From NCBI RefSeq assembly GCF_003725545.1, contig NZ_RJLN01000002.1, positions 85,696 through 149,695 on the forward strand: DNA of 64,000 nucleotides. The letters are read 5' to 3'. Positions 46,049 through 55,290 of the stretch are shown here, piece after piece (the first letter of the stretch is position 1; every line of letters begins with the position of its first letter). The translations under genes were made by a program, and so were the position numbers. This stretch comes from Micromonospora solifontis. GTDB taxonomy: Bacteria; Actinomycetota; Actinomycetes; Mycobacteriales; Micromonosporaceae. The notes beneath the pieces are model-generated. The model saw only the letters and a program-made list of their open reading frames with translations, did not search any database and was not told the origin of the DNA.

Positions 46049-47013
46049 GCCAGCAGAACAGCGTCCTCTACGACGTCCCCGGCCCCCGGCAGCGGCGGAT
46101 CACGCTGGTCAGCAGCCTGATCGCCACGGTCGTGGTGCTCATCGGGGCGTACCTCCTGATCTACCGGCCGCTGGCCGACAAGGGCCAGTTCTCGATGGAG
46201 CTGTGGGGTCCGCTGATCGACCCCTCGAACGAGAACTTCACCCAGGTCTGGGACCGCCTTGGCGTCGGCCTGAAGCACACCCTGACCGCCGCCGCCCTGG
46301 CGATCCTCTCCTCGCTGGTCGTCGGCACCCTGCTCGCCGTGCTGCGGATCCAGCTCAAGAGCCTCACCCGGCGGCGCTTCACCGGGCTGGCCACGCCGCT
46401 GGCGTACCTGCTGCGTGGGCTGAGCGTGCTGCTGTCCGCGGTGACCCGGGTCTGCGTGGAGGTGTTCCGGGGGCTGCCCGTCGTCATCACGATCTTCTTC
46501 GTGGCGCGCGGCTTCCCCGAGTTCGGCGTCTCGTTCGACAACCTCTGGTACCTGGTCATCGGTCTGACCGTCTACAACTCGGTGGTCATCGCCGAGATCC
46601 TCCGCTCCGGCATGGAGGGGCTGCCCGGCGGGCAGGCGGAGGCCGCCGCCGCGATCGGCCTCTCCCCCGCGCAGACCACCCGGATGATCCTGCTGCCGCA
46701 GGCGTTCCGGATCATGCTCCCGGCGCTGATCAGCCAGCTCGTCGTGGTGCTCAAGGACACCTCGCTCGGCTTCATCATCAGCTACGAGGAGACGCTCAAC
46801 ATCGGCAAGCAGATCATCGGCGTGCTGGGCAATCCGATCCAGGTGTACGCGGTGATCGCGGTGCTGTTCATCGCGGTGAACTACTCGCTGTCGAAGCTGG
46901 CGCAGTTCGTCCAGCACCGGCTCTCCCGCGGTCGCAAGACCGCCGGCACCCCGGCGCAGCAGGCCCCGGCCACCGCCCTCATCTCCCAGGCCGAGGGTGC
47001 CGGCGGCAACTGA
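46045..47013 (+). CDS. gluD: Glutamate ABC transporter permease
   Basis: 322 residues, longer than GluC because of a cytoplasmic N-terminus and a periplasmic-side segment (PLADKGQFSMELWGPLIDPS). The EAA loop is EILRSGMEGLPGGQAEAAAA, and there are several spans. It pairs with GluC to form the membrane channel. GTG overlaps the gluC stop. A strong terminator follows. Confidence 0.94.
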   Translation: MSQQNSVLYDVPGPRQRRITLVSSLIATVVVLIGAYLLIYRPLADKGQFSMELWGPLIDPSNENFTQVWDRLGVGLKHTLTAAALAILSSLVVGTLLAVLRIQLKSLTRRRFTGLATPLAYLLRGLSVLLSAVTRVCVEVFRGLPVVITIFFVARGFPEFGVSFDNLWYLVIGLTVYNSVVIAEILRSGMEGLPGGQAEAAAAIGLSPAQTTRMILLPQAFRIMLPALISQLVVVLKDTSLGFIISYEETLNIGKQIIGVLGNPIQVYAVIAVLFIAVNYSLSKLAQFVQHRLSRGRKTAGTPAQQAPATALISQAEGAGGN

Positions 47014-47028
47014 TCCACCCCTGACGGC

Positions 47029-47064
47029 ACGAGGGCCGGTCCGGACCTCCGGACCGGCCCTCGT
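47029..47064 (+). terminator. Terminator of the glutamate transporter operon
   Basis: Perfect 17-bp arms (ACGAGGGCCGGTCCGGA and its complement) with a 2-nt centre, 16 nt after gluD. Confidence 0.9.
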
Positions 47065-47106
47065 CGTACCGTCATCGGTGACCCTGCCGCCCCCGAGGGG
47101 CCCGGC

Positions 47107-48873
47107 TCAGCGGGCGATCTCGGTGACCCGGGACTCGCGGACCACGGTGACCCGGATCTGACCGGGGTAGGTCAGCTCCTCCTCGATCTGCTTGGCCACG
47201 TCCCGGGCCAGCACCGCCGCGCCGATGTCGTCGACGTCCTCCGGCTTGACCATCACCCGGATCTCGCGGCCCGCCTGCATGGCGAAGACCTTCTCCACAC
47301 CGAGCTTGCCGGCCGCGATCTCCTCGATCCGCTCCAGCCGCTTCACGTACGCCTCGAGGCTCTCCCGCCGCGCACCCGGGCGGCCACCCGAGCAGGCGTC
47401 GGAGGCCTGGGTGAGCACGGCCTCGATGGTCTGCGGCGGCACCTCGTTGTGGTGTGCCTCGATGGCGTGCACCACGTCCTCGCTCTCGCCGTACTTGCGG
47501 GCCAGGTCGGCGCCGATGATGGCGTGGCTCCCCTCCACCTCGTGGGTGAGCGCCTTGCCGATGTCGTGCAGGAACGCGCAGCGCTTGATGGTGGGCACGT
47601 CCAGCCGCAGCTCGGCGGCCATGATGCCGGCGATGTGCGCGGTCTCCACCAGGTGCTTGAGCACGTTCTGCCCGTACGAGGTGCGGTAGCGCAGCCGGCC
47701 GAGCAGGGTGACCAGCTCCGGGTGGATCTCGGTGATGCCGACCTCGACCAGGGCGTCCTCGGCGGCCCGGTGGCAGAGTTCCTCCACCTCGTGCCGGGCC
47801 AGGTCGTAGACCTCCTCGATCCGGTGCGGGTGGATCCGGCCGTCCAGCACCAGCTTCTCCAGGGTGAGCCGGCCGACCTCCCGGCGTACCGGGTCGAAGC
47901 AGGAGAGCAGCACCGCCTCGGGGGTGTCGTCGATGATCAGATTGACCCCGGTAACCGACTCGAAGGCGCGGATGTTGCGGCCCTCCCGGCCGATGATCCG
48001 CCCCTTCATCTCGTCGCCCGGCAGGTGCAGAACGCTGACCACGCTCTCCGCGGTCTGCTCGCTGGCGACCCGCTGGATGGCGTCCACCACGATGTGCCGG
48101 GCCCGCTGCTCGGCGGTGCTCCGGGCGTCCGCCTCGATGTCCCGGACCAGCAGCGCGGCCTCCCGCTTGGCCTGGCCCTCGATCGACTCGACCAGCTCGG
48201 TACGGGCCACCTCGGCGGTCAGCCCGGCCACCCGCTCCAGCTCGCGGCGGCGCTGCTCCTCCACCTCGGCGAGGGCCTGCTCCCGCTCGACCAGGGCGGC
48301 CTCGCGGGCGGCCAGGGCGGCGCTGGCGGCGGTGAGCTGCCGCTCCCGCTCGGCGAGCCGCTCCACCTCCTCGGTGTGCAGCCGTTCCCGCTCGTCCATC
48401 CGGGCGGCCCGGCGCTCCACCTCGGCCGCCTGCTCGCGGGTGGTCGCCGCGAGCACCGCCACCTCCCGCTCGCCGCTGCGCCGGGCGGCGGTACGCAACT
48501 GCTCGGCGTCCGCCTCGGCCTGCCTGTGTGCCCGCTCCAGCACGGTGTCGGCCTCGGCACGGGCGTCGTCGAGGACCCGGCGGGCCTCGGCCCGGGCCGC
48601 CTTCGCCTCGGCCTTGGCGGCGGCCGCCTCGGCGCGGGCCGCGGCGGCGGCCGACTTCGCCACGTCGATGGTGCTGTTCGCCTCGTCGGCGGCGCTGCGC
48701 AGGGCGGCCAGGGACTGCTCCTGCCGGTCCTTCTCGGCGATGAAGGCCGGGTCCTCGGGGGCGGGCGCCAGGCTGATCCGGCGCAGCGTACGCACCCCGA
48801 ACACCACGGCGCCGACCACCACGACGGTGAGGATCAGCACCACCACCAGGAGGACCACGTCGAAGCCCCTCAT
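47107..48873 (-). CDS. rny: Ribonuclease Y
   Basis: 588 residues. N-terminal transmembrane anchor (residues 6-26, VVLLVVVLILTVVVVGAVVF), a very long Ala/Glu/Arg coiled coil (about 45-260, longer than in the Bacillus enzyme of about 520 residues), a KH domain (GRIIGREGRNIRAFE, 291-305), and an HD domain with His436-Asp437 in CAFLHDIGKALTHEVEGSHA. It is a membrane-tethered endoribonuclease that starts mRNA decay. ATG 48873 begins right before the anchor; upstream codons look non-coding. It converges on the glutamate operon. Confidence 0.93.
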   Translation of the reverse strand: MRGFDVVLLVVVLILTVVVVGAVVFGVRTLRRISLAPAPEDPAFIAEKDRQEQSLAALRSAADEANSTIDVAKSAAAAARAEAAAAKAEAKAARAEARRVLDDARAEADTVLERAHRQAEADAEQLRTAARRSGEREVAVLAATTREQAAEVERRAARMDERERLHTEEVERLAERERQLTAASAALAAREAALVEREQALAEVEEQRRRELERVAGLTAEVARTELVESIEGQAKREAALLVRDIEADARSTAEQRARHIVVDAIQRVASEQTAESVVSVLHLPGDEMKGRIIGREGRNIRAFESVTGVNLIIDDTPEAVLLSCFDPVRREVGRLTLEKLVLDGRIHPHRIEEVYDLARHEVEELCHRAAEDALVEVGITEIHPELVTLLGRLRYRTSYGQNVLKHLVETAHIAGIMAAELRLDVPTIKRCAFLHDIGKALTHEVEGSHAIIGADLARKYGESEDVVHAIEAHHNEVPPQTIEAVLTQASDACSGGRPGARRESLEAYVKRLERIEEIAAGKLGVEKVFAMQAGREIRVMVKPEDVDDIGAAVLARDVAKQIEEELTYPGQIRVTVVRESRVTEIAR

Positions 48874-49711
48874 GCCGCCGCTCCCAGCGGACGGCACGAC
48901 CGGCGTTCCGCGGTGGCCAGCCCGGCCCGGAAACCGGCGACCGGCCCAGGGCGGGGCCGACGAGGCCGGGGGCGGCCGGCTGCTCCGGACGTCCTGGCCG
49001 GATGCGGGCTCGACACGGGTCTGGCACGGCCGGGGCCGTCGTGGCCTGGCGAGGAGCGACCGGCAGCGCGTGGAAGACCACCGGTGAACCTCTGCCGCCC
49101 CGTCATGGCCGCCTCCCCTGAACGTCGCGCCGCAGCGGTCGTGCCGAAGGCACGCACCTGCGACTCCGGACGCCCGACCGAGCGGCTGGCCGTGGGTAGC
49201 GTTCCGTCGACGGTGCCCACGGAGGGGCACCGCCGACAACCGGTTGCAGTTGTCGGTCGGCTCCGGACCGGCCGTCCGGAGCTGCCGTCAAAGGCCGGTG
49301 ACGCTGGCCAAAGTGATGCTGTTCTGTTACGCGATCTATGTTGTGCGCTTAGCCTGCGCTGGTCGGGCAAAGTGAGCCTGTATGGCGAGGCTAGGTCTCC
49401 GAGGGCGGTTCGGTCAAGAACTCATGATCAAACCACCCGGACGGAGAGAAGTTGTCGAGTCACCCTACGTTGACCAGATGCCGGACACGGCCGGACAAAC
49501 CTCGCGACCCACCGATCCTTCATCGCCTTCCCGGCCTGATCAGAGCCCTCACGCCACCAACCACCCGGCACCGACGCGGCGGCCCACCCCGCGGCCCGGG
49601 GGCACATCGCAACTTCCCCGAAAGTGTTGCTTCCGATCGACGGCCAAGCCGCAATGTCGGCGACCCTCGACGTGATGGCCGGGCGGGTGCCGTGGGCGCC
49701 GGGGCGGACGG
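48874..49711. other. Long leader/intergenic region upstream of rny with three consecutive hairpins
   Basis: 838 nt without a supported gene; open frames here have proline/arginine-rich, non-protein-like translations. Three perfect hairpins follow one another at 49211-49282: CGGTGCC/GGCACCG, CCGACAAC/GTTGTCGG and GCTCCGGAC/GTCCGGAGC. The part from about 49290 to 49480 is relatively AT-rich and could hold promoters. The hairpins might be the 5' leader of rny or a separate small RNA. Confidence 0.5.
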
Positions 49712-50416
49712 TCAGTGGGCGCCGAGGGCCTGCGCGGCGGCCACCAGGGCGGCGTTGTCCGGCGCGACAGAGCCGTCCGGCAGGACCAGCGTGTCCTCCA
49801 GGCCGATCCGGGTGGCCAGGCCCCGGCGTACCGCCTCGACGAGCACCGGCCAGGTGGCCGAGCCCTCCCCGTGCAGCAGCACCGGCGGGCCGCCGGCGGG
49901 CAGGGCGGCGAGGATGGCGGCGGCGTCGGCCACGGACCGCTCGGGTTCCTCCGTGAGGCACTCGACGAGGATCCGGCCGACCGGCACCGACCAGCGACGC
50001 CAGGCGTCGACCGCGGGCTCGGTCCAGAGGCCCGCCTCCACCATGACGCCCCGCTCGTGCAGGGCGGCGGCGACCGCCGCCGCACCCGGCTCGTGGGCGT
50101 TGACCGAGGCGAAGTCGGGCAGCACCGTCCAGGACCGGACGGCGGCGACCCGGGCGACCGGATCGGGCGTGATCCACGCACCGGTGCTCACCCCGACCGG
50201 CAGGCCGGGCCGGGCGGCCCGGATCGCGGTGACCACCCCGGCGATCACCGCCGGGTCGAGGGATTCGTCGCCGGCTGCGTCACGCGGGTGCACGTGCACC
50301 GCCGCGACCCCCGCCGCGGCGCACCGGGCGGCGTCGGCGGCCAGCTCGGCCGGGGTGACCGGCACCGCGGGGTGCTCGTCCCGCCGCCGACCGCCGTTGA
50401 GACAGGCCTTCAACAC
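49712..50416 (-). CDS. BKACE family protein (beta-keto acid cleavage, DUF849)
   Basis: 234 residues, a TIM-barrel-like protein. It begins MLKACLNGGRRRDEHPAVPV and contains the metal-binding HVHPRDAAGDESL motif, GVSTGAWITPDP, ASVNAHEPGA and a late GLEDTLVLPDG. These are hallmarks of 3-keto-5-aminohexanoate cleavage enzymes and relatives, which condense beta-keto acids with acetyl-CoA using zinc. Shorter than typical members (about 270-310). The substrate is not predictable. It stands alone. Confidence 0.87.
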   Translation of the reverse strand: MLKACLNGGRRRDEHPAVPVTPAELAADAARCAAAGVAAVHVHPRDAAGDESLDPAVIAGVVTAIRAARPGLPVGVSTGAWITPDPVARVAAVRSWTVLPDFASVNAHEPGAAAVAAALHERGVMVEAGLWTEPAVDAWRRWSVPVGRILVECLTEEPERSVADAAAILAALPAGGPPVLLHGEGSATWPVLVEAVRRGLATRIGLEDTLVLPDGSVAPDNAALVAAAQALGAH

Positions 50417-50643
50417 CCGGCCATCATGGCCCGCCCACCGGCAGCCCGCGCGCCCAGACCGCCGCCCGCCCCGCTGCGGAGGTACCGCAGCCCGCCCCTT
50501 CCCCGTCCCGGAATGCCCCGTCCGGCCGGCGCCGGCGCTACAGCGGACACGGGATGCGGAGATCCGGGCCGTCCCCCCGCCAGGAAGGACCGACCTACCG
50601 CAATCCGCGGGAGGCCCGGCCCCGGCCCATGCGGGGGCGGGAC

Positions 50644-50678
50644 CGGGCCCGGCCCGGGAGGGGCCCGGGTCGGGCCCG
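50644..50678 (-). terminator. Hairpin after recX
   Basis: Fifteen-bp arms with one non-Watson-Crick position (CGGGCCCGGCCCGGG and CCCGGGTCGGGCCCG), loop 5 nt, 10 nt beyond the recX stop. Confidence 0.75.
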
Positions 50679-50688
50679 AGCGGGCCGT

Positions 50689-51381
50689 TCAGTCGAAGGG
50701 GCGTTGGTCGCGGTCCAGGTCGTTCTCGGCGTCGGCGAGGGCGTCGGCGTCGATGTGCTCGGCGAACTCGGCCGCCTCGGCGCTCTGCGCGGCGAGGGCG
50801 TCCTTCACCGCCCGAATCGCCACGCCGGGCGGGTAGCCCTTGCGGGCCAGCATGCCCACCAGGCGGCGGAACACCGCGTCGGGATCGCCGCGCGCCGAGC
50901 GCAGCTTCCGCTCGACCAGGGCCCGCGCGGTGTCGGCCTCGGTCTCCTCGTCCAGCTCGCCGAGGGCCTCGCTGGCCACGTCACCGTCGACGCCGCGCTG
51001 GCGCAGCTCGTTGGCGAGCGCCCGCCGGGCCAGCCCTCGGCCGGTGTGCCGGCTGCTGACCCAGGCCCGGGCGAAGGCCGCGTCGTCGATGATGCCGACC
51101 TCGTCGTACCGGTCGAGGACCCCGGCGGCGACCTCCTCGGAGATGCCCCGTCTGGCCAGGGCCTTGGCCAACTCGGCCCGGGTACGCGGGCGGACCGCGA
51201 GCTGCCGCAGACAGATCTCCCGGGCCACCTCGGCCTCGTCGCGCGGCGGAGTCGCCTCGGAATCGGGCTCCTCCGCGCGACCACGACGACCTCGGCGGGG
51301 CCGGGGGGTGGGGTTGGCGTCACCCGCGCGGGGCGGACTGGCGTCCCAGCCGCGCCCCGTACGGGCACGTCGTCCTGCCAC
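50689..51381 (-). CDS. recX: Regulatory protein RecX
   Basis: 230 residues. A basic, low-complexity N-terminus of about 55 residues precedes the RecX three-helix repeats (AREICLRQLAVRPRTRAELA, EVGIIDDAAFARAWVSSRH, RALANELRQRGVDGDVASEA, LARKGYPPGVAIRAVKDAL). RecX binds RecA filaments and limits their activity. It starts 11 nt after recA and is clearly co-transcribed. The N-terminal extension is longer than in enterics. Confidence 0.95.
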   Translation of the reverse strand: MAGRRARTGRGWDASPPRAGDANPTPRPRRGRRGRAEEPDSEATPPRDEAEVAREICLRQLAVRPRTRAELAKALARRGISEEVAAGVLDRYDEVGIIDDAAFARAWVSSRHTGRGLARRALANELRQRGVDGDVASEALGELDEETEADTARALVERKLRSARGDPDAVFRRLVGMLARKGYPPGVAIRAVKDALAAQSAEAAEFAEHIDADALADAENDLDRDQRPFD

Positions 51382-51392
51382 GGATCAGCGGA

Positions 51393-53531
51393 TCAGAAGT
51401 CGACCGGCGGCAGCTCCGGGCCGCCGGCGGCGTCGCCCGCGCCGGTGCCGACGCCGAGCTTCTCCAGGATCTTCTTCTCGATCTCGGCCGCCACGTCCGG
51501 GTTCTCCCGGAGGAACTCGCGGGCCTTCTCCTTGCCCTGGCCGAGCTGGTCGCCGTCGTAGGTGTACCAGGCGCCGGACTTGCGGATGATCGCCTGCTCC
51601 ACGCCGACGTCGATCAGCGAGCCCTCGCGGGAGATGCCCTTGCCGTACATGATGTCGAACTCGGCCTGCTTGAACGGCGCCGCGACCTTGTTCTTCACGA
51701 CCTTGACCCGGGTCCGGTTACCGACCACGTCGGTGCCGTCCTTGAGGCTCTCGATGCGCCGCACGTCGAGCCGGACCGAGGCGTAGAACTTCAACGCCCG
51801 CCCACCCGTGGTCGTCTCGGGGCTGTTGTGCACCATGACCCCGTCGACGAAGTAGTTGTGGTTGCCCTCAACCTCGATGTCGAACCGGTTCATCGAGCGG
51901 GTCTTCGGCTTGACTCGGACATCGATGATCCGTGCCGGCACCGGCATCAGCTCCGCTGGGACGAACTGCGGCTCGACGGCACACTGGCCTCGGAAGCGCG
52001 GCAGCAGCTTGGCCTCCATCGCCGCCGGCACGTAGGGAGCGATCAGCTCCTGGAACCTCGCCGACGCCTCCGTAGTGAAGATGATCGACGCCGTCTGCCG
52101 AGCGCCCCGGGAGACCAGCTTCACGTCCATCCCGTACGCGTCGCGCAGATGCGCCACCAGACGGTCGCGGCTGCCCTCCGCCATCGCCTCGACGCAGATC
52201 TCGATTCGGCCGGACCCGCCGGCCGTACGCTCCTGCAGGCCCTTCGAACGGACAGTGAAGCAGCCGTCGTCCATGTACCACACTGCGAGGGCGAGAGGAG
52301 TCAGCGCCTTGAGGTAGTCCCAGCTGAGGTGCTTCTTGCCGTCGCCCAGGTAGACCGCGCGGCGCAGCTCGTCCAGCTCAGGCAGCGGGGTGAAATCGAC
52401 GAAGGCCGCGCCCCGGGCGTCGGTACGCCGGGAGTGGGCGATGTTGCCCAGCAGCGAGACCTTCCAGTCGACGTAGTCGACCTGCTGTGCGCCGTGACCG
52501 AGACGGAAGCGGACACCGGAGCGATCCTGACGGTTCGGCGAGAGGGCACCGTCGCCCATCAGCGAGCCGAGGACGACCTGCCACTGCTGCTCGCTGAGGC
52601 GGCGTGACTCGGCGAGCATCACCCGGTCACCGGCGATCAACTCGCCCGCCTCCCGCCAGCCGCCCGGAGTGCGCACCAGGTGGTTCGCGGTGGCGGCGAA
52701 CTGCGCCCGCCCGTTGCCGCCCGACTTGGCGACGGTGAACTGGAGGAACTGCTCCGCAGGACCGTTGTTGAACCAGTTCGTGATCCGCTTCGGCTCCACC
52801 CGGTCGGTCTCCGGGTTGTAGGAGAGAACCTCGACGTCCATCCGCTGGTTGACGATCTTGCCGATCTTCTCCTGCGTGCCGTCGGCCAGGGTGACCCGGG
52901 TCGAGTACGACATGCAGCCAAACATGACGCCGATCTTTTCCCGCAGCTGGTTGATGAAGATCGCGGTGGTGCCGGTGTTGTTGAGCACACCGGTGATCTT
53001 CCGGAGCGCCTGGCTCATCAGCCGGGCCTGGAGACCCACGTGGCTGTCGCCCATCTCGCCCTCGATCTCGGCGCGCGGCACCAGGGCCGCCACCGAGTCG
53101 ATCACGATGATGTCGATCGCGCCGGAGCGGACCAGCATGTCGGCGATCTCCAGCGCCTGCTCGCCGGTGTCCGGCTGGGAGACCAGCAGGGCGTCGGTGT
53201 CGACGCCGAGGGCCTTCGCGTACTCCGGGTCGAGCGCGTGCTCGGCGTCGATGAAGGCGGCGATGCCGCCGGCCCGCTGGGCGTTGGCCACCGCGTGCAG
53301 GGCGACCGTGGTCTTACCGCTGGACTCCGGGCCGTAGATCTCGACGACCCGGCCGCGGGGCAGACCGCCCACGCCGAGCGCCACGTCGAGCGCGATGGAG
53401 CTGGTCGGGATGACGGCGGTCTGCACGACCGGCCGCTCCCCGAGCCGCATCACCGAACCCTTGCCGAACTGCTTGTCGATCTGAGCGAGAGCAAGGTCGA
53501 GCGCCTTCTCCCGGTCCGGCCCTGCCGCCAT
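51393..53531 (-). CDS. recA: RecA recombinase precursor interrupted by an intein
   Basis: 712 residues: RecA residues 1-205, a 364-residue intein (206-569) and the remaining 143 RecA residues. The exteins are a complete RecA: Walker [14 protein letters not shown], the Walker B region [20 protein letters not shown], loop L2 REKIGVMFG joined to [11 protein letters not shown] after splicing, and an acidic C-terminus. RecA catalyses strand exchange and activates LexA cleavage. ATG 53531 begins [23 protein letters not shown]3046 is upstream and recX downstream. An SOS-like box lies 133 nt before the start. Confidence 0.98.
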   Translation of the reverse strand: MAAGPDREKALDLALAQIDKQFGKGSVMRLGERPVVQTAVIPTSSIALDVALGVGGLPRGRVVEIYGPESSGKTTVALHAVANAQRAGGIAAFIDAEHALDPEYAKALGVDTDALLVSQPDTGEQALEIADMLVRSGAIDIIVIDSVAALVPRAEIEGEMGDSHVGLQARLMSQALRKITGVLNNTGTTAIFINQLREKIGVMFGCMSYSTRVTLADGTQEKIGKIVNQRMDVEVLSYNPETDRVEPKRITNWFNNGPAEQFLQFTVAKSGGNGRAQFAATANHLVRTPGGWREAGELIAGDRVMLAESRRLSEQQWQVVLGSLMGDGALSPNRQDRSGVRFRLGHGAQQVDYVDWKVSLLGNIAHSRRTDARGAAFVDFTPLPELDELRRAVYLGDGKKHLSWDYLKALTPLALAVWYMDDGCFTVRSKGLQERTAGGSGRIEICVEAMAEGSRDRLVAHLRDAYGMDVKLVSRGARQTASIIFTTEASARFQELIAPYVPAAMEAKLLPRFRGQCAVEPQFVPAELMPVPARIIDVRVKPKTRSMNRFDIEVEGNHNYFVDGVMVHNSPETTTGGRALKFYASVRLDVRRIESLKDGTDVVGNRTRVKVVKNKVAAPFKQAEFDIMYGKGISREGSLIDVGVEQAIIRKSGAWYTYDGDQLGQGKEKAREFLRENPDVAAEIEKKILEKLGVGTGAGDAAGGPELPPVDF
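51825..52916 (-). mobile_element. RecA intein with LAGLIDADG homing endonuclease
   Basis: 364 residues inserted between Gly205 and the serine of SPETTT, the same position as the Mycobacterium leprae RecA intein. Block A starts with Cys206 ([13 protein letters not shown]), block B is [15 protein letters not shown], and the C-terminus is [19 protein letters not shown] with penultimate His and terminal Asn. The +1 residue is Ser. Two DOD endonuclease motifs are visible, [10 protein letters not shown] and [13 protein letters not shown], each with an acidic residue, so homing activity may be retained. Confidence 0.96.
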
Positions 53532-53633
53532 CGTTGCCACCCCTGCCTTCGCCGGCGTCTTACCTGAGCTTCGCGTCACGCGGGACACGCTAGGCGCTGG
53601 GTCCGACAGAAAACCAGCCGACGGGCCGCGAGC

Positions 53634-53660
53634 TGTGGACGAGCACCCCGCTGTGGACAA
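53634..53660. promoter_or_regulatory. Two DnaA-box-like nonamers upstream of recA
   Basis: TGTGGACAA at 53652-53660 is the exact complement of the DnaA box TTGTCCACA. TGTGGACGA at 53634-53642 differs at one position. Both point the same way and are 18 nt apart, within the gap between DUF3046 and recA. Confidence 0.5.
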
Positions 53661-53663
53661 TAG

Positions 53664-53679
53664 CCGAACAGGTGTACGA
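53664..53679. promoter_or_regulatory. SOS box upstream of recA
   Basis: CCGAACAGGTGTACGA matches TCGAAC-n4-GTTCGA in all but two positions. It lies 133 nt upstream of the recA start and 4 nt from a DnaA-box-like sequence. Confidence 0.75.
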
Positions 53680-53716
53680 CTCGACAAGCGACACGCCGAA
53701 GTAGCGGAAGCGCTGC

Positions 53717-53917
53717 TCAGCGCAGCCGGGCGGGAACCCGGTCGGGATAGGCGGCGACCACCGCCCGCCACACCACGTGGGTCTCCGTACCCGCCTTCAG
53801 TGCCTGCTCGATGGTCCGCCCGCCGAGCTGGGACAGCACCTGGTCGCTGGCGATGCTGGCCGCGTAGCCCGGCCCGAACGCCTCCTCCAGCCGGGCCCAG
53901 AAGTCGGTCAGCCGCAC
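53717..53917 (-). CDS. DUF3046 domain-containing protein
   Basis: 66 residues from GTG 53917, with AAGGAGG upstream: [20 protein letters not shown], then [20 protein letters not shown] and [12 protein letters not shown]. The small DUF3046 protein regularly precedes recA-recX in actinobacteria; function unknown. It starts 2 nt after the MFS gene stop. Confidence 0.93.
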   Translation of the reverse strand: MRLTDFWARLEEAFGPGYAASIASDQVLSQLGGRTIEQALKAGTETHVVWRAVVAAYPDRVPARLR

Positions 53918-53919
53918 GA

Positions 53920-55221
53920 TCAGTCCTCCTTGTCGGGCACCCCGGCGGGCACCGGACGCAACGCTAGCGCCACCAGGGGCACGGTCGCGATCGCCGCGAG
54001 CAGGGTGAGCGTGGGATAACCGGCCATCCGCATGACAAACCCGCTGAGTGCCGCGGCAGCCGCGCCGGCCAGCCCCATGATCAGGTCGGAGAACCCCTGC
54101 ACGGCCGGCCGCACGGCGGTCGGCACCGACTCCGACAGCAGCGTGGAACCGGCCACCATGGTGCCCGACCAGCCCAGCCCGAGCAGCGTCAGACCGACGG
54201 AGAGCCCCGGCGTGTGGTGTCCGGCCGTACCGGCGATCGCGCAGGCGGCCAGCAGCACCACGATCCCGCCGAGGATCACCGCCCGCCGGCCGAGCCGGTC
54301 GGTCAGCCAACCCACCACCGGCGAGAGCGCGTACATCCCGGCGATGTGCAGGCTCAGCACGATGCCGACCACCCGCAGCACGTCGGCGTCGTGGTGGAAC
54401 TCACCGAGCCGTACCGGGGTCATCGACATCACCGCGACCATCACCACGTGGCCCACCGCCACGGCGGCGATCCCGAGGCGAGCGGCGGGCAGCCGGCGTA
54501 CCGTCTGCCACGCCAGGCGCATGCCCGCGCCGCGCCGGGCCGCCACGGCCGGCTCGGCCGGCGGCGCGTCGGCCGCCGCGAGGCGGCGCGCGGTGAGCAG
54601 CGGGTCGGGCCGCAGCAGGATCAGCAGTACGACCGCGGCCAGCACGAACGCGGTCGCGCTGAACGCGAACGGGCCGGCCAGCGGCGGCAGGCCCCAGCCG
54701 TTGGTGGTGTGGTCGGCGAGCGCGGCGAAGTTCGGCGCCGCCACCGCGCCGATGGTGGTGGCCCAGACGATCAGCGAGAGCTGCCGGCCGCGGCGGGCCG
54801 GTTCGGCCAGGTCGACGGCGGTGTAGCGGGCCTGGAGGTTGGCTGCGGTGCCGCCGCCGAAGAACAGCATGCCGAGAAAGAGCAGCGGCACCCAGCGGGT
54901 GACCGCGGCGAGCACCACCAGCACGCCCCCGACCGCCCCGGCCAGGTACGCCACCGCGAGGCCCGGCCGGCGGCCGTGCCCGGTCATGATCCGGGTGACC
55001 GGTACGGCCAGCAGCGCCCCGCCGACCACGGCGGCGCTCTGCGCGAGGCCGGCCACGGCGGTGCCGGCGATCCGGGCGGCGAGCAGCGCGCCCACGGCGA
55101 TGCCGATGGTGACCCCGATACCGCCGATGATCTGGGTCACGAAGAGCAGGCGCAGCGTCCGCCGTTGGATCGGCGCGACGTCGGGCCGGGTGAGGGCCGG
55201 AGCGGTGAGGTCGGTGGCCAT
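53920..55221 (-). CDS. MFS transporter
   Basis: 433 residues with about 12 membrane spans. An MFS-like loop motif [13 protein letters not shown] is seen in the second half, and the equivalent [16 protein letters not shown] in the first. The central cytoplasmic loop is about 40 residues ([19 protein letters not shown]). Likely a drug or metabolite exporter; substrate unknown. ATG 55221 is used instead of the upstream 55281 because the hydrophobic region and RBS-like GAGGAGAAAC follow that start better. The DUF3046 gene begins 2 nt downstream. Confidence 0.9.
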   Translation of the reverse strand: MATDLTAPALTRPDVAPIQRRTLRLLFVTQIIGGIGVTIGIAVGALLAARIAGTAVAGLAQSAAVVGGALLAVPVTRIMTGHGRRPGLAVAYLAGAVGGVLVVLAAVTRWVPLLFLGMLFFGGGTAANLQARYTAVDLAEPARRGRQLSLIVWATTIGAVAAPNFAALADHTTNGWGLPPLAGPFAFSATAFVLAAVVLLILLRPDPLLTARRLAAADAPPAEPAVAARRGAGMRLAWQTVRRLPAARLGIAAVAVGHVVMVAVMSMTPVRLGEFHHDADVLRVVGIVLSLHIAGMYALSPVVGWLTDRLGRRAVILGGIVVLLAACAIAGTAGHHTPGLSVGLTLLGLGWSGTMVAGSTLLSESVPTAVRPAVQGFSDLIMGLAGAAAAALSGFVMRMAGYPTLTLLAAIATVPLVALALRPVPAGVPDKED

Positions 55222-55290
55222 GCGGGTTTCTCCTCGGTAAGGGGCGACCCATCCTCGCGCACCGGACCCGCCCGGCTCCACCCCGTTCCG

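Noticed and set aside
48874..49370. An open reverse frame running into rny from upstream
   Set aside because: It lacks protein-like composition, and the RNase Y anchor starts at 48873.
49382..49675. A 97-codon forward frame in the rny upstream region
   Set aside because: Pro/Ser/Thr/Arg-rich translation, no family resemblance and no good ribosome site; treated as non-coding.
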